Shown: piece after piece, positions 16,821 through 25,571 of the stretch | Position numbering within the stretch: position 1 is the first letter of the stretch | Layout: every line of letters starts with the position of its first letter | DNA from: Pseudomonas fluorescens | GTDB lineage: Bacteria; Pseudomonadota; Gammaproteobacteria; Pseudomonadales; Pseudomonadaceae | DNA length: 64,000 nucleotides | Assembly (NCBI RefSeq): GCF_001902145.1 | Contig: NZ_MRST01000026.1 | Span: 52,244 to 116,243 of the forward strand | Direction of reading: 5' to 3' | Notes under the pieces: model-generated | The model's database searches: none | Told to the model about the DNA's origin: nothing | Seen by the model: the letters and a program-made list of their open reading frames with translations, nothing else | Made by a program: the position numbers and the translations under genes

Positions 16821-18626
16821 TTAGTAAGCCAGGCCGAAGTCTTCTTCTTTCATGTCCATCAGGTTGTTGGCGCCCGACAGCATGGTTGCCACGTGGGTGC
16901 GGGTACGCGGCAGGATGCGCTGGAAGTAGAAGCGTGCAGTCTGCAACTTGGCCGTGTAGAACGCCTCTTCGCTGGTGCCGGCGGCCAGTTTCTCGGCGGC
17001 CAGGCGTGCCATGTCGGCCCAGAAGTAAGCCAGGCAGGCGTAGCCGGAGTACATCAGGTAGTCCACCGAAGCAGCACCGACTTCTTCACGGTCTTTCATC
17101 GCGGCCATGCCGACCTTCATGGTCAACTCGCCCCACTCTTTGTTCAGTGCCGCCAGCGGTGCAACGAACTCTTTGACCGCGTCGTTACCTTCGTTGGCCT
17201 GGCAGAACTTGTGCACGATCTTGGTGAAGCCCTTGAGCGCTTCGCCTTGGGTCATCAGCACTTTACGGCCGAGCAGGTCCAGCGCCTGAATGCCGGTGGT
17301 GCCTTCGTACAGCATCGAAATGCGGCTGTCGCGAACGTTCTGCTCCATGCCCCACTCAGCGATAAAGCCGTGGCCACCGTAGATCTGCACGCCGTGGTTG
17401 GCCGACTCAAAACCGACTTCGGTCATGAACGCCTTGGCGATCGGGGTCATGAAGGCCAGCAGGCCGTCGGCCTGTTTCTTGGCTTCGTCGTCGGTGCCGT
17501 ACTTGACGATATCCACTTGCTTGGCAGTGAAGTACACCATCGCACGGTTACCTTCGGCGAAGGCTTTCATGGTCAGCAGCATGCGGCGTACGTCAGGGTG
17601 CACGATGATCGGGTCAGCGGCTTTGTCCGGCGCTTTGGGGCCGGTGAGGGAGCGCATTTGCAGGCGATCACGCGCGTATTTCAAGCCGCCCTGGAAGCCG
17701 ATCTCGGCGTGAGCCAGGCCTTGCAGCGCGGTGCCCAGGCGAGCGGTGTTCATGAAGGTGAACATGCAGTTCAGGCCTTTGTTCGCCGGGCCGATCAGGA
17801 AACCGGTGGCCGCGTCGAAGTTCATCACGCAGGTGGCGTTACCGTGGATGCCCATCTTGTGTTCCAGGGAACCACAGGTGACTGCGTTGCGCTCGCCCAC
17901 CGAACCATCGGCGTTGGGCAGGAACTTGGGCACGATAAACAGCGAGATGCCTTTGGTGCCGGCCGGTGCGTCCGGCAGGCGAGCCAGTACGATGTGGACG
18001 ATGTTATCGGCCATGTCGTGTTCGCCGGCCGAGATGAAGATCTTGGTACCGGAGACTTTGTAGGAACCGTCAGCCTGAGGCTCGGCCTTGGTGCGCAGCA
18101 TGCCCAGGTCGGTACCGCAGTGTGGCTCGGTCAGGCACATGGTGCCGGTCCATTCGCCCGACACCAGCTTGGTCAGGTAAGCCTCTTGCTGCTCGGGGGT
18201 GCCGTGTTCGGAAATAGTGTTCATCGCGCCATGGGACAGGCCCGGGTACATGCCCCAGGACCAGTTGGCTTCGCCGACCATTTCGCTCACGGCCAGGCCC
18301 AGGGATTCCGGCAGGCCTTGGCCACCGTGCTCCACGTCGTGGGCCAGGCTTGGCCAGCCGCCTTCGACGAATTGTTTGTAGGCTTCTTTGAAGCCCGCTG
18401 GGGTTTTAACGCCTGACTCACTCCAGGTACACCCTTCGATGTCGCCCACGCGGTTCAACGGTGCCAGTACTTGCTCACAGAACTTGGCGCCTTCTTCGAG
18501 GATGGCGTCGACCATGTCCGGGGTAGCGTCCTGGCAAGCCGGCAGGCTCTGATAGTGCGCTTCATAACCGAGCAGTTCGTCACGAACGAAGCGAATATCA
18601 CGCAAGGGGGCCTTGTAGTCAGGCAT
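16821..18626 (-). CDS. Acyl-CoA dehydrogenase (FadE1-like), paralogue 3, PsrA-controlled
   Basis: A 601-residue acyl-CoA dehydrogenase beginning MPDYKAPLRDIRFVRDE. Landmarks are MCLTEPHCGTDLGM near residue 165 and the catalytic Glu in LYEGTTGIQALDLLGRK near residue 445. It is closest to the bio operon, which is where P. aeruginosa PA0506 (FadE1) sits by memory. A perfect PsrA-type palindrome lies 60-75 bases upstream of its ATG, and PA0506 is a reported PsrA target, so induction by long-chain fatty acids is expected. The ATG at 18626 aligns with both paralogues. It is probably the major long-chain enzyme; that is inference from orthology. Confidence 0.92.
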   Translation of the reverse strand: MPDYKAPLRDIRFVRDELLGYEAHYQSLPACQDATPDMVDAILEEGAKFCEQVLAPLNRVGDIEGCTWSESGVKTPAGFKEAYKQFVEGGWPSLAHDVEHGGQGLPESLGLAVSEMVGEANWSWGMYPGLSHGAMNTISEHGTPEQQEAYLTKLVSGEWTGTMCLTEPHCGTDLGMLRTKAEPQADGSYKVSGTKIFISAGEHDMADNIVHIVLARLPDAPAGTKGISLFIVPKFLPNADGSVGERNAVTCGSLEHKMGIHGNATCVMNFDAATGFLIGPANKGLNCMFTFMNTARLGTALQGLAHAEIGFQGGLKYARDRLQMRSLTGPKAPDKAADPIIVHPDVRRMLLTMKAFAEGNRAMVYFTAKQVDIVKYGTDDEAKKQADGLLAFMTPIAKAFMTEVGFESANHGVQIYGGHGFIAEWGMEQNVRDSRISMLYEGTTGIQALDLLGRKVLMTQGEALKGFTKIVHKFCQANEGNDAVKEFVAPLAALNKEWGELTMKVGMAAMKDREEVGAASVDYLMYSGYACLAYFWADMARLAAEKLAAGTSEEAFYTAKLQTARFYFQRILPRTRTHVATMLSGANNLMDMKEEDFGLAY

Positions 18627-18685
18627 AGCGATAAACCTCTGCTGATGTAGCTGGGATGAACAACCGCGTGGATTTGTTATGGCGG

Positions 18686-18701
18686 TCAAACAGGTGTTTG
18701 A
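18686..18701. promoter_or_regulatory. PsrA operator
   Basis: TCAAAC-AGGT-GTTTGA is a perfect palindrome matching the PsrA consensus (G/C)AAAC-N2-4-GTTTG(G/C) as CAAAC-N4-GTTTG. It is 60 bases upstream of the FadE1-like start on the minus strand. PsrA is a TetR-family regulator released by long-chain acyl ligands. Confidence 0.8.
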
Positions 18702-18828
18702 AACATACGTTTACGACCCAGGGTTGTCAAGCGTCGGCCAGATGCCGTTTGTCTTGATGCGGGTCAGCCAGGCACGGCGATGCCTGCGGCTGGATGCCAC
18801 ACAGAACTTTTAGGAAAGATGAATTTTT

Positions 18829-18928
18829 TGTAGGAGCGAGCTTGCTCGCGAAGGACATCAGCACACCGTGCTAGTCCAGGCGGTACGCGTTATCGTTGGC
18901 GTTTTTCGCGAGCAAGCTCGCTCCTACA
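18829..18928. repeat. REPIN (100 bp)
   Basis: Arms TGTAGGAGCGAGC and GCTCGCTCCTACA in inverted orientation, with the core GCGTTATCGTTGGCG next to the right arm. It lies in the 315-base gene-free stretch 18627-18941, which also holds the PsrA operator; nothing else was recognised there. Confidence 0.93.
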
Positions 18929-18941
18929 GGGTGGGACGGGA

Positions 18942-19223
18942 TCAGGCGTAGGTATCGATCAACGTACCGAGCATTTCGTCCGAAGCCTTGGCGACTTTCG
19001 CCCCCAGCTCGACTTGAAACTTGCCCTGGGCCATTTCCACCATGTTGCTCGCCGAATTGGACGCTTGGGCGCGGTCATTGGCTTGCAGACGGTCGCTTTG
19101 CGCGGCCGATGGCTGGGTGGTCGCGGCGCTGGCAATCTTGCCGGCCGCCTGGTCGACGCGGTTCTGCCCGGTCTGAATAGTGCTCAGGCCCGAATAAAAC
19201 GCGCTGCTTCCAGAGATGTCCAT
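18942..19223 (-). CDS. Small conserved hypothetical protein between bioD and the fadE genes
   Basis: A 93-residue, Ala/Ser/Gln-rich protein starting MDISGSSAFYSGLSTIQTGQ and ending MLGTLIDTYA. There is no signal peptide or transmembrane helix. It looks largely helical with low sequence complexity (residues 30-60). Its N-terminus faintly resembles small YjfB-type putative motility proteins and its C-terminus resembles the end of flagellar rod proteins, but neither match is strong enough to name it. P. aeruginosa has a hypothetical gene (PA0505, from memory) at the same place, so it is probably real and conserved. The ATG at 19223 is followed by strong coding bias. Confidence 0.65.
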   Translation of the reverse strand: MDISGSSAFYSGLSTIQTGQNRVDQAAGKIASAATTQPSAAQSDRLQANDRAQASNSASNMVEMAQGKFQVELGAKVAKASDEMLGTLIDTYA

Positions 19224-19330
19224 GGCGTAAGCCTGCCTTTGAGAAAATCGTGAAGCCCGATTGAACCAGACATCCTGGCAAAAGGCCCGTCAAAAACACT
19301 AATGGCATATTGCCTTATCGATAGCCAAAA

Positions 19331-20011
19331 TCAGTCAAGCAGGTCCAGCATCAGGTACTCGGCCACCGCAGCGGCCCCGGCATGCTTGAGTCTTGGCACC
19401 CGCCCCAGGCAGGGCGCCGGCAAGCGCTCCGCCAGGGTAGCGAGGTTTTCTTCCAGACGAGAGGTCTTGGGGTCGATGATATTTGCCACCCAGCCCGCCA
19501 GCGGCAAGCCGTCCCGACCGATGGCTTCGGCGGTGAGCAACGCATGGCTGATGCACCCAAGTCGCACGCCCACCACCAGGATCACCGGTAGCTTGAGCGC
19601 CATGGCCAGGTCCGACAGGTTGGCTTGATCGGCCAAGGGCACGCGCCAACCACCCGCCCCTTCGATCAGGGTGAAGTCCGCGCCCCGCGCCAGGATCTGC
19701 TGCATCGGCTTGAGCAGCGATTGCACCGTGAGCCCGACGCCCGCCTCGCGCGCCGCCAGGTGAGGCGCGATAGCGGGCTCGAAGGCCACCGGGTTGACCT
19801 CGGCATAACTGAGCGGCACTGAACACTCGGCCAGCAACGCCAAGGCGTCGGCATTGCGCAAGCCCTGGGTCGTCAGTTGGCAGCCCGACGCCACCGGTTT
19901 CCCGGCGGCCGTGCTTTTGCCGGCGAGCCTGGCGGCATGCAACAGGCCGGCGGCGATGGTGGTCTTGCCAACATCGGTGTCTGTACCGGTGATGAAGTAA
20001 GCGGCGCTCAT
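19331..20011 (-). CDS. bioD: Dethiobiotin synthetase
   Basis: A 226-residue ATP-dependent carboxylase of the P-loop family. It converts 7,8-diaminopelargonate and CO2 to dethiobiotin. The Walker A loop is GTDTDVGKTT at residues 9-18, and the second nucleotide/substrate loop is EGAGGWRVPL near residue 115. It is the last gene of bioBFHCD on the minus strand and overlaps bioC by 4 bases. Confidence 0.96.
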   Translation of the reverse strand: MSAAYFITGTDTDVGKTTIAAGLLHAARLAGKSTAAGKPVASGCQLTTQGLRNADALALLAECSVPLSYAEVNPVAFEPAIAPHLAAREAGVGLTVQSLLKPMQQILARGADFTLIEGAGGWRVPLADQANLSDLAMALKLPVILVVGVRLGCISHALLTAEAIGRDGLPLAGWVANIIDPKTSRLEENLATLAERLPAPCLGRVPRLKHAGAAAVAEYLMLDLLD

Positions 20012-20820
20012 AACGGTTTCTCCAGTACGGCATACACCACTTGGTACGTGGCGGGCAGGCCCTGGGCCTGGCGGAACTGCTCGTAGGCCTCTACCAGCGC
20101 GACAATCCGCGCACGGCCCGTCAACCCTCCCGGGCGGCCTGGGTTGAGGTTGTGGGCGCCCAATGCCTTGAGCTCATGGGTCAGGCTGCGCACATCCGGG
20201 TAATGCAACACATGGGGCTGTCGCGCCAGGCTTATCACCCGCAAACCACTGGCCGCACACAGTTGCTGATAAACCTCGAAGGTGCGGAAGCGATTGACGT
20301 GTACCAGGCCGTCCGCCGCCCGCCAGCTCTCGCGCAACTCATCCAGGGTGCCTACGCACAGGCTGGCAAAGGCCAGCACGCCACCTGGTCGCAGCACACG
20401 CCGGGCTTCGCTGAGCACCGCATCAAAATGGGCACACCACTGTACCGCGAGGCTGGAGAAGAGCAGTTCGAAGCTGTCAGCTGCAAGTGGCAAGCGTTCT
20501 GCATCGCCAGCCACGAAATGCGCAGCGCCGCCCAGTGGACGCGCGTGGCTGAGCATGCCCTCGGCAATGTCCAACGCCACACCTTGGCTGCCGGGCAAAC
20601 GCTCGCCCAATACGCGGCTGAAGTAGCCCGTGCCGCAGCCCATGTCTAGCCAACGCTGTGGCGCCAGGCCGTGCGGCAAACGGCTGAGCAGTTCATGCCC
20701 GACCGCACGCTGCAACTCGGCCACGCCGTCGTAACTGGCCGCCGCACGGGAGAACGAGGCTGCGACCTGGCGCTTGTCCGGCAAGCCCCCTGGCAAGGGC
20801 GGGTGGGATAGGTCAGTCAT
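20008..20820 (-). CDS. bioC: Malonyl-ACP O-methyltransferase BioC
   Basis: A ~270-residue SAM-dependent methyltransferase. It methylates the free carboxyl of malonyl-ACP so that fatty-acid synthase can build the pimeloyl chain. SAM-binding motif I is LDMGCGTGYFSR near residue 55, with a typical BioC N-terminus, LPDKRQVAASFSRAAASYD. The ATG at 20820 (MTDLSHPP) is preferred as the family-like start coupled to the bioH stop at 20813-20815; an in-frame ATG at 20832 would add four residues. It overlaps both neighbours. Confidence 0.94.
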   Translation of the reverse strand: MTDLSHPPLPGGLPDKRQVAASFSRAAASYDGVAELQRAVGHELLSRLPHGLAPQRWLDMGCGTGYFSRVLGERLPGSQGVALDIAEGMLSHARPLGGAAHFVAGDAERLPLAADSFELLFSSLAVQWCAHFDAVLSEARRVLRPGGVLAFASLCVGTLDELRESWRAADGLVHVNRFRTFEVYQQLCAASGLRVISLARQPHVLHYPDVRSLTHELKALGAHNLNPGRPGGLTGRARIVALVEAYEQFRQAQGLPATYQVVYAVLEKPL

Positions 20821-21544
20821 CAACACACTCATGCAAAAAAGCCTGGATGGCCCCGGCTACTCCGTGAGGGTCTTCCAGAAGAAACGCGTGACCGGCCTGT
20901 TCAATCAGGCCGATTTCTACATCGGGGAGCAAGGCCAGCAGGTCACTGGCGGCTTCGGCAGGCACAAGCCCATCCAGGCCGGCAAACAGGTGCAACTGTG
21001 GCCCACGAAAGGCCTGCAAGGCCGCCCGCGTATCCAGTTGGGCCAGCAGCTCCAGGCCGGGCATCAAGACGCTGGGGGAGGTATTCGGCGCCCCACTGAC
21101 CAACAACCGCGACAAGCCGCGCGGGTCTTCGGCACCCTTGGCGCACAACAGGCCAAAGCGCTTGAGCGTGACCTGGGAGTCGGCATGGCAGCCGGCCAGA
21201 AATGCGTCGAAGGTTTCAGCAGGCATCCCATGGGGCCAGCCGTCATGGGCGACGAAACACGGGTTGCTCGCCAGAGTCAGCAAACCACAGCACCGCTCGC
21301 CACGGCGTGCCGCCAACTCGGACGCCAGCATGCCGCCCAGCGACCAGCCCCCGAGCCAGGCGTTGTCCGGCAGCGTCGCATCGAGTTCATCGAGCCATTC
21401 ACCGAGTTCGCTGGCCTGCAGCGCCGGCAAGGGTTCGATCTGTACCTGCACATGCTCGTTCAGGCCGTGCAGCGCAGCGGCCAACGGTTCCAGCGGTGAC
21501 ACACCCAGGCCCCAGCCCGGTAGCAGGATCAGTCGATTACGCAT
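20813..21544 (-). CDS. bioH: Pimeloyl-ACP methyl ester carboxylesterase BioH
   Basis: A 243-residue alpha/beta hydrolase that removes the methyl group added by BioC, releasing pimeloyl-ACP for BioF. The nucleophile elbow is GWSLGG (G-X-S-X-G) near residue 70; the oxyanion region is LLPGWGLG near the N-terminus; the late catalytic His is in EQAGHAFLLEDP. It overlaps bioF by 8 bases and bioC by about 8 bases, so the operon is tightly coupled. Confidence 0.94.
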   Translation of the reverse strand: MRNRLILLPGWGLGVSPLEPLAAALHGLNEHVQVQIEPLPALQASELGEWLDELDATLPDNAWLGGWSLGGMLASELAARRGERCCGLLTLASNPCFVAHDGWPHGMPAETFDAFLAGCHADSQVTLKRFGLLCAKGAEDPRGLSRLLVSGAPNTSPSVLMPGLELLAQLDTRAALQAFRGPQLHLFAGLDGLVPAEAASDLLALLPDVEIGLIEQAGHAFLLEDPHGVAGAIQAFLHECVDD

Positions 21545-22718
21545 AGCCGGGCTCCGAGGCGTCTAACAAGCGAAAACACGCTTGCAACCCGTCTAACAAT
21601 AGCTGCACCTGCGCCTCGCTGTGGGCCGCCGTCAATGTCACCCGTAGACGGGCACTGCCGGCGGGCACGGTCGGTGGGCGAATGGCAGTCACCATCAGGC
21701 CGCGCTCGCGCAGCATCTGCGAGAGGCGCAGTGCCCGGGCGCTGTCGCCAATCAGGATCGGTTGGATCGGCGTAAAGCTGTCCATCAATGCCAGGCCTAT
21801 CTGCTCGGCGCCATGACGGAACTGGCGGATCAACGCGTTGAGGTGCTCGCGTCGCCAATGTTCGCTGCGCAGCAGTTCCAGGCTTTTGAGGGTGGCGCAG
21901 GCCAGTGCCGGTGGTTGGCTGGTGGTGTAGATATACGGGCGGGCGAATTGGATCAGGCTTTCGATCAAGTCTTCACTGCCGGCCACAAAAGCCCCCGCAG
22001 TGCCGAACGCTTTGCCCAAGGTGCCAACCAGCACAGGCACGTCGTCCTGGCTCAAGCCGAAATGCTCGACGATACCGCCGCCATTGGCGCCCAGCGGGCC
22101 GAAGCCATGGGCGTCATCCACCATCAGCCAGGCACCTTTGGCCCTGGTCTCACGGGCCAGCGCGGGCAGGTCGGCGAGGTCGCCGTCCATGCTGAACACG
22201 CCGTCGGTGACCACCAAGGTATTGCCGGTGGCTTTCTCCAGGCGCTTGGCCAGGCTGCCTGCGTCGTTATGCAGGTAGCGGTTGAAGCGCGCACCGGACA
22301 GCAAACCGGCATCCAGCAAGGACGCGTGGTTAAGCCGGTCTTCCAGTACCGTATCGCCCTGCCCCACCAGCGCCGTGACCGCACCGAGGTTGGCCATGTA
22401 ACCGGTGGTGAACAGCAAGGCACGCGGGCGACCGGTCAAGTCAGCCAGGGCTTCTTCCAGTTCATGGTGCGGTGTGGCGTGGCCCACCACCAAATGCGAA
22501 GCGCCACCGCCCACGCCCCAGCGGGACGCACCGGCGCGCCAGGCTTCGATCACTTGCGGGTGATTGGCCAGGCCGAGGTAATCGTTATTGCAGAAGGCCA
22601 ACAACGGTTGCCCGTCCACCACCACATGCGGGCCTTGCGGGCTCTGCAGCAAGGGGCGCTGGCGGTAAAGATGGTCGGCACGGCGGGCAGCGAGGCGCGC
22701 GGCGAGATCGAAAGACAT
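21537..22718 (-). CDS. bioF: 8-amino-7-oxononanoate synthase BioF
   Basis: A 393-residue PLP enzyme of the alpha-oxoamine synthase family that condenses pimeloyl-ACP with L-alanine. The PLP-lysine is in VGTLGKAFGTAGAF. Other markers are FCNNDYLGLANHP near the N-terminus and DGVFSMDGD and VDDAHGFGPLG in the cofactor-binding core. The ATG at 22718 is 65 bases after the bioB stop. No bioA is adjacent; in pseudomonads it is normally unlinked. Confidence 0.96.
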   Translation of the reverse strand: MSFDLAARLAARRADHLYRQRPLLQSPQGPHVVVDGQPLLAFCNNDYLGLANHPQVIEAWRAGASRWGVGGGASHLVVGHATPHHELEEALADLTGRPRALLFTTGYMANLGAVTALVGQGDTVLEDRLNHASLLDAGLLSGARFNRYLHNDAGSLAKRLEKATGNTLVVTDGVFSMDGDLADLPALARETRAKGAWLMVDDAHGFGPLGANGGGIVEHFGLSQDDVPVLVGTLGKAFGTAGAFVAGSEDLIESLIQFARPYIYTTSQPPALACATLKSLELLRSEHWRREHLNALIRQFRHGAEQIGLALMDSFTPIQPILIGDSARALRLSQMLRERGLMVTAIRPPTVPAGSARLRVTLTAAHSEAQVQLLLDGLQACFRLLDASEPGYA

Positions 22719-22783
22719 GCTGGCCTCGATTTAACAGGTTCAACTCAATCCAATGGAGGAGCTGGAATGCATTCCAAAGGTGG

Positions 22784-23839
22784 TTACACCACAGCGTTGT
22801 AGAACTGCTCGCTGCTCTTTTGCTCTACCAACGCCTGCTCGATCGCCGCCTGGTGCACTTCGTCGGCATGCTCTTCACGGGCTTCGGGCAGGATGCCCAG
22901 GCGCGCGAACAGTTGCATGTCTTTGTCAGCCTGGGGGTTGGCGGTGGTCAGCAGTTTGTCGCCATAGAAGATCGAGTTGGCGCCGGCAAAAAATGCCAGG
23001 GCCTGCATCTGCTCATTCATGGCTTCGCGGCCCGCGGACAGGCGCACGTGGGATTGCGGCATCAGGATGCGCGCCACCGCCAGCATGCGGATGAAATCGA
23101 AGGGGTCGATGTCATCGGCGTTTTCCAACGGCGTGCCCGCTACCTTCACCAGCATGTTGATCGGCACCGACTCCGGATGCTCCGGCAGGTTGGCCAACTG
23201 GATCAGCAAGTTGGCACGGTCATCGAGAGACTCGCCCATGCCGAGGATGCCGCCCGAGCAGATCTTCATCCCCGAATCACGCACGTACGCCAGGGTTTGC
23301 AGGCGCTCGCTGTAGGTGCGGGTGGTGATGATCGAGCCGTAGAACTCTGGCGACGTGTCGAGGTTGTGGTTGTAATAGTCCAGGCCGGCCTGGGCCAGGG
23401 CTTCGGTCTGGTCCTGGTCGAGGCGACCGAGGGTCATGCAGGTTTCCAGGCCCATGGCCTTCACGCCTTTGACCATCTCCAGCACATAGGGCATGTCTTT
23501 GGCCGACGGATGCTTCCACGCCGCGCCCATGCAGAAACGCGTCGAACCGATGGCCTTGGCGCGTGCGGCCTCTTCGAGGACCTTCTGCACCTCCATCAGC
23601 TTCTCTTTTTCCAGGCCAGTGTTGTAGTGGCCCGACTGCGGACAATATTTGCAATCTTCCGGGCAGGCGCCAGTCTTGATCGACAGCAGGGTCGACACTT
23701 GCACGCGGTTGGCGTCGAAATGCGCGCGGTGCACGGTCTGCGCCTGGAACAACAGGTCGTTGAAGGGCTGCACGAACAGGGCTTTGACTTCAGCTAAAGA
23801 CCAATCGTGACGCAGGGTGGCAGAGGTGCTGGCGCTCAT
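22784..23839 (-). CDS. bioB: Biotin synthase BioB
   Basis: A 351-residue radical-SAM enzyme that inserts sulfur into dethiobiotin. The [4Fe-4S]-SAM motif is C59-X3-C63-X2-C66 (CPEDCKYC); the sacrificial [2Fe-2S] cluster ligands lie in the usual later positions (around MTLGRLDQDQ and SGGILGMGES). The ATG at 23839 (MSASTSATLRHDW) gives the family length; longer in-frame starts run into the comF promoter. It heads the bioBFHCD operon and is divergent from comF with a 92-base shared promoter. No BirA-type operator was recognised. Confidence 0.97.
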   Translation of the reverse strand: MSASTSATLRHDWSLAEVKALFVQPFNDLLFQAQTVHRAHFDANRVQVSTLLSIKTGACPEDCKYCPQSGHYNTGLEKEKLMEVQKVLEEAARAKAIGSTRFCMGAAWKHPSAKDMPYVLEMVKGVKAMGLETCMTLGRLDQDQTEALAQAGLDYYNHNLDTSPEFYGSIITTRTYSERLQTLAYVRDSGMKICSGGILGMGESLDDRANLLIQLANLPEHPESVPINMLVKVAGTPLENADDIDPFDFIRMLAVARILMPQSHVRLSAGREAMNEQMQALAFFAGANSIFYGDKLLTTANPQADKDMQLFARLGILPEAREEHADEVHQAAIEQALVEQKSSEQFYNAVV

Positions 23840-23931
23840 GGGCGATTCCTTGATTATGCTTTGGCAAGCGCTGCGGGAAGGGCAATACCCACAGGCACGA
23901 CACGGATGCTCGGCATATTTAAGGAAGATCC

Positions 23932-24669
23932 ATGCACTGTCAACCCAAGCACAAACACCAGGTTTACATCTGGTTAAAAAGCATACAGCCCTGCCTGATT
24001 TGCGATGAATGCACTGAATCGGCCGAGGCCGTGTGCAGCGCCTGCGAAACGCAATTGCCATGGCTGATGGAACAATGCGAGCGCTGCGCCCTGCCCTTGC
24101 CCATGGATGGGTTGATCTGCGGCCAGTGCCAAAAACGACCTCCGGCCTTTCACCAAGTGGTCGCGCCTTGGACCTACAGCTTTCCCGTGGACACCCTGAT
24201 CAGCCGTTTCAAGCATCAGGCGCGTTGGCCGCTGGGGCACTTGCTGGCGCGCCTGCTGGCGCAGCACTTGCAGCATCGCTTCGATAACGCCGAACTGGAG
24301 CGCCCCGACTGCCTGCTGCCAGTGCCCATGGCGCGCAAACGCCTGCGCGAACGCGGCTTTAATCAAGCGTTGATGCTGGCCCGCTGGCTCAATCACGCCC
24401 TCGACATTCCCGTTGATGAACACGCGCTGTTACGCCCCCATGAAACCGTGGCGCAGCAAGACCTCGATGCCAAGACCCGCAAACGCAACCTGCTCAACGC
24501 CTTCGCACTGGCCCCCGGCATCCAGGTTGCCGGGCAACATCTGGCGCTGGTAGACGACGTCCTCACCACCGGCGCCACGGCCCACAGCCTGTCGCGCTTG
24601 TTGATAAACGCCGGCGCGCGCCAGGTGGATGTGTATTGCCTGGCCCGTACGCCCAAACCAGGCAGCTGA
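23932..24669 (+). CDS. comF: ComF-family phosphoribosyltransferase-like protein
   Basis: A 245-residue protein with an N-terminal zinc-ribbon-like region (CLICDEC, CSAC, CERC, CGQC at residues ~21-69) and a C-terminal phosphoribosyltransferase fold. The PRPP loop is LALVDDVLTTGATAHS near residue 205, and the RERGFNQA motif lies near residue 140. ComF proteins are required for DNA uptake in naturally transformable bacteria (binding single-stranded DNA/PriA in some). Whether this strain is competent is unknown. AAGGAAG lies 7 bases before the ATG. Next to bioB, as in other pseudomonads. Confidence 0.9.
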   Translation: MHCQPKHKHQVYIWLKSIQPCLICDECTESAEAVCSACETQLPWLMEQCERCALPLPMDGLICGQCQKRPPAFHQVVAPWTYSFPVDTLISRFKHQARWPLGHLLARLLAQHLQHRFDNAELERPDCLLPVPMARKRLRERGFNQALMLARWLNHALDIPVDEHALLRPHETVAQQDLDAKTRKRNLLNAFALAPGIQVAGQHLALVDDVLTTGATAHSLSRLLINAGARQVDVYCLARTPKPGS

Positions 24670-24727
24670 CTTGACTCCCCCGCGCCAGCGCGGCAACGTC
24701 GGCGCATCTCACCCAAGCGTATCTGCC

Positions 24728-25492
24728 ATGTCTGTGCCCAGCCCTCTCAGCCAACACATCATCCGCCGCCCCCAGCGTATTGCCTTGTTGGGGCATATTG
24801 CCGAGCAGGGCTCCATCACCCGTGCGGCCAAGAGTGCCGGGTTGAGTTACAAGGCCGCCTGGGACGCCATTGATGAACTGAACAACCTGGCGCAAAAACC
24901 ACTGGTGCAACGCAGCGTCGGTGGCAAGGGCGGTGGCGGCGCCAAACTGACGCAGGAAGGGGAACGGGTGCTGCGCCTTTATCAGCGCCTGCAATTGCTT
25001 CAGGCCGAGATCCTTGGCTCGGACGAAGCGGCCAGCGACTTCAACCTGCTGGGCCGCTTGATGCTGCGCACCAGCGCGCGCAACCAATTGCACGGCCAGG
25101 TCAGCGCCATAGGGAGCCATGGCCACAACGATATGATCCGCCTGCAATTGGCCGGCGGCCTGCACCTCGACGCACAGATCACCCATGACAGCACCCTGCG
25201 CCTGGAACTGCAAACCGGCGTGGAAGTGGTGGCCCTGATCAAGGCCGGGTGGCTTGAATTACTGGCGGACGGGCAAGCCGAAACACTTGGACACAATTGC
25301 CTGAGCGGCGTGATCGAGACCATTCTCGCCGCCGAAGACGGCCCCAGTGAGGTGCGTATCGCCCTGCCCAACGGCCAAGTATTGTGCGCGCTGGCGCCGC
25401 CCGTCGCACTCAAGGCCATTGATGCAGCGCAGGGCCAGGCGATCCGCGTGCAGTTCGCACCCAGCCATGTATTGCTCGGCACCCCGGTGTAA
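24728..25492 (+). CDS. ModE-like molybdate-responsive regulator (HTH plus TOBE)
   Basis: A 254-residue protein. Residues ~15-115 form a LysR-type winged helix as in ModE (LLGHIAEQGSITRAAKSAG, then SYKAAWDAID). Residues ~125-254 contain two TOBE/molybdate-binding repeats (SARNQLHGQV, VVALIKAGWLELL). ModE represses molybdate uptake genes when molybdate is bound. No modABC genes are adjacent, so its target is presumably elsewhere. The ATG at 24728 fits the family length, although its ribosome-binding site is weak. Confidence 0.85.
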   Translation: MSVPSPLSQHIIRRPQRIALLGHIAEQGSITRAAKSAGLSYKAAWDAIDELNNLAQKPLVQRSVGGKGGGGAKLTQEGERVLRLYQRLQLLQAEILGSDEAASDFNLLGRLMLRTSARNQLHGQVSAIGSHGHNDMIRLQLAGGLHLDAQITHDSTLRLELQTGVEVVALIKAGWLELLADGQAETLGHNCLSGVIETILAAEDGPSEVRIALPNGQVLCALAPPVALKAIDAAQGQAIRVQFAPSHVLLGTPV

Positions 25493-25571
25493 CGGGCGCA
25501 CGTCTTCAAGCTGCAACAATTCGGTCACAACCCCTGCTTAAGGTGTCTGCAAAAACCTTAAGGAGCCTGTG

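Noticed and set aside
25494..25571. Pho box upstream of the PhoX-family gene
   Set aside because: GGTCAC-N5-CTGCTT matches the CTGTCAT repeat too poorly to call.
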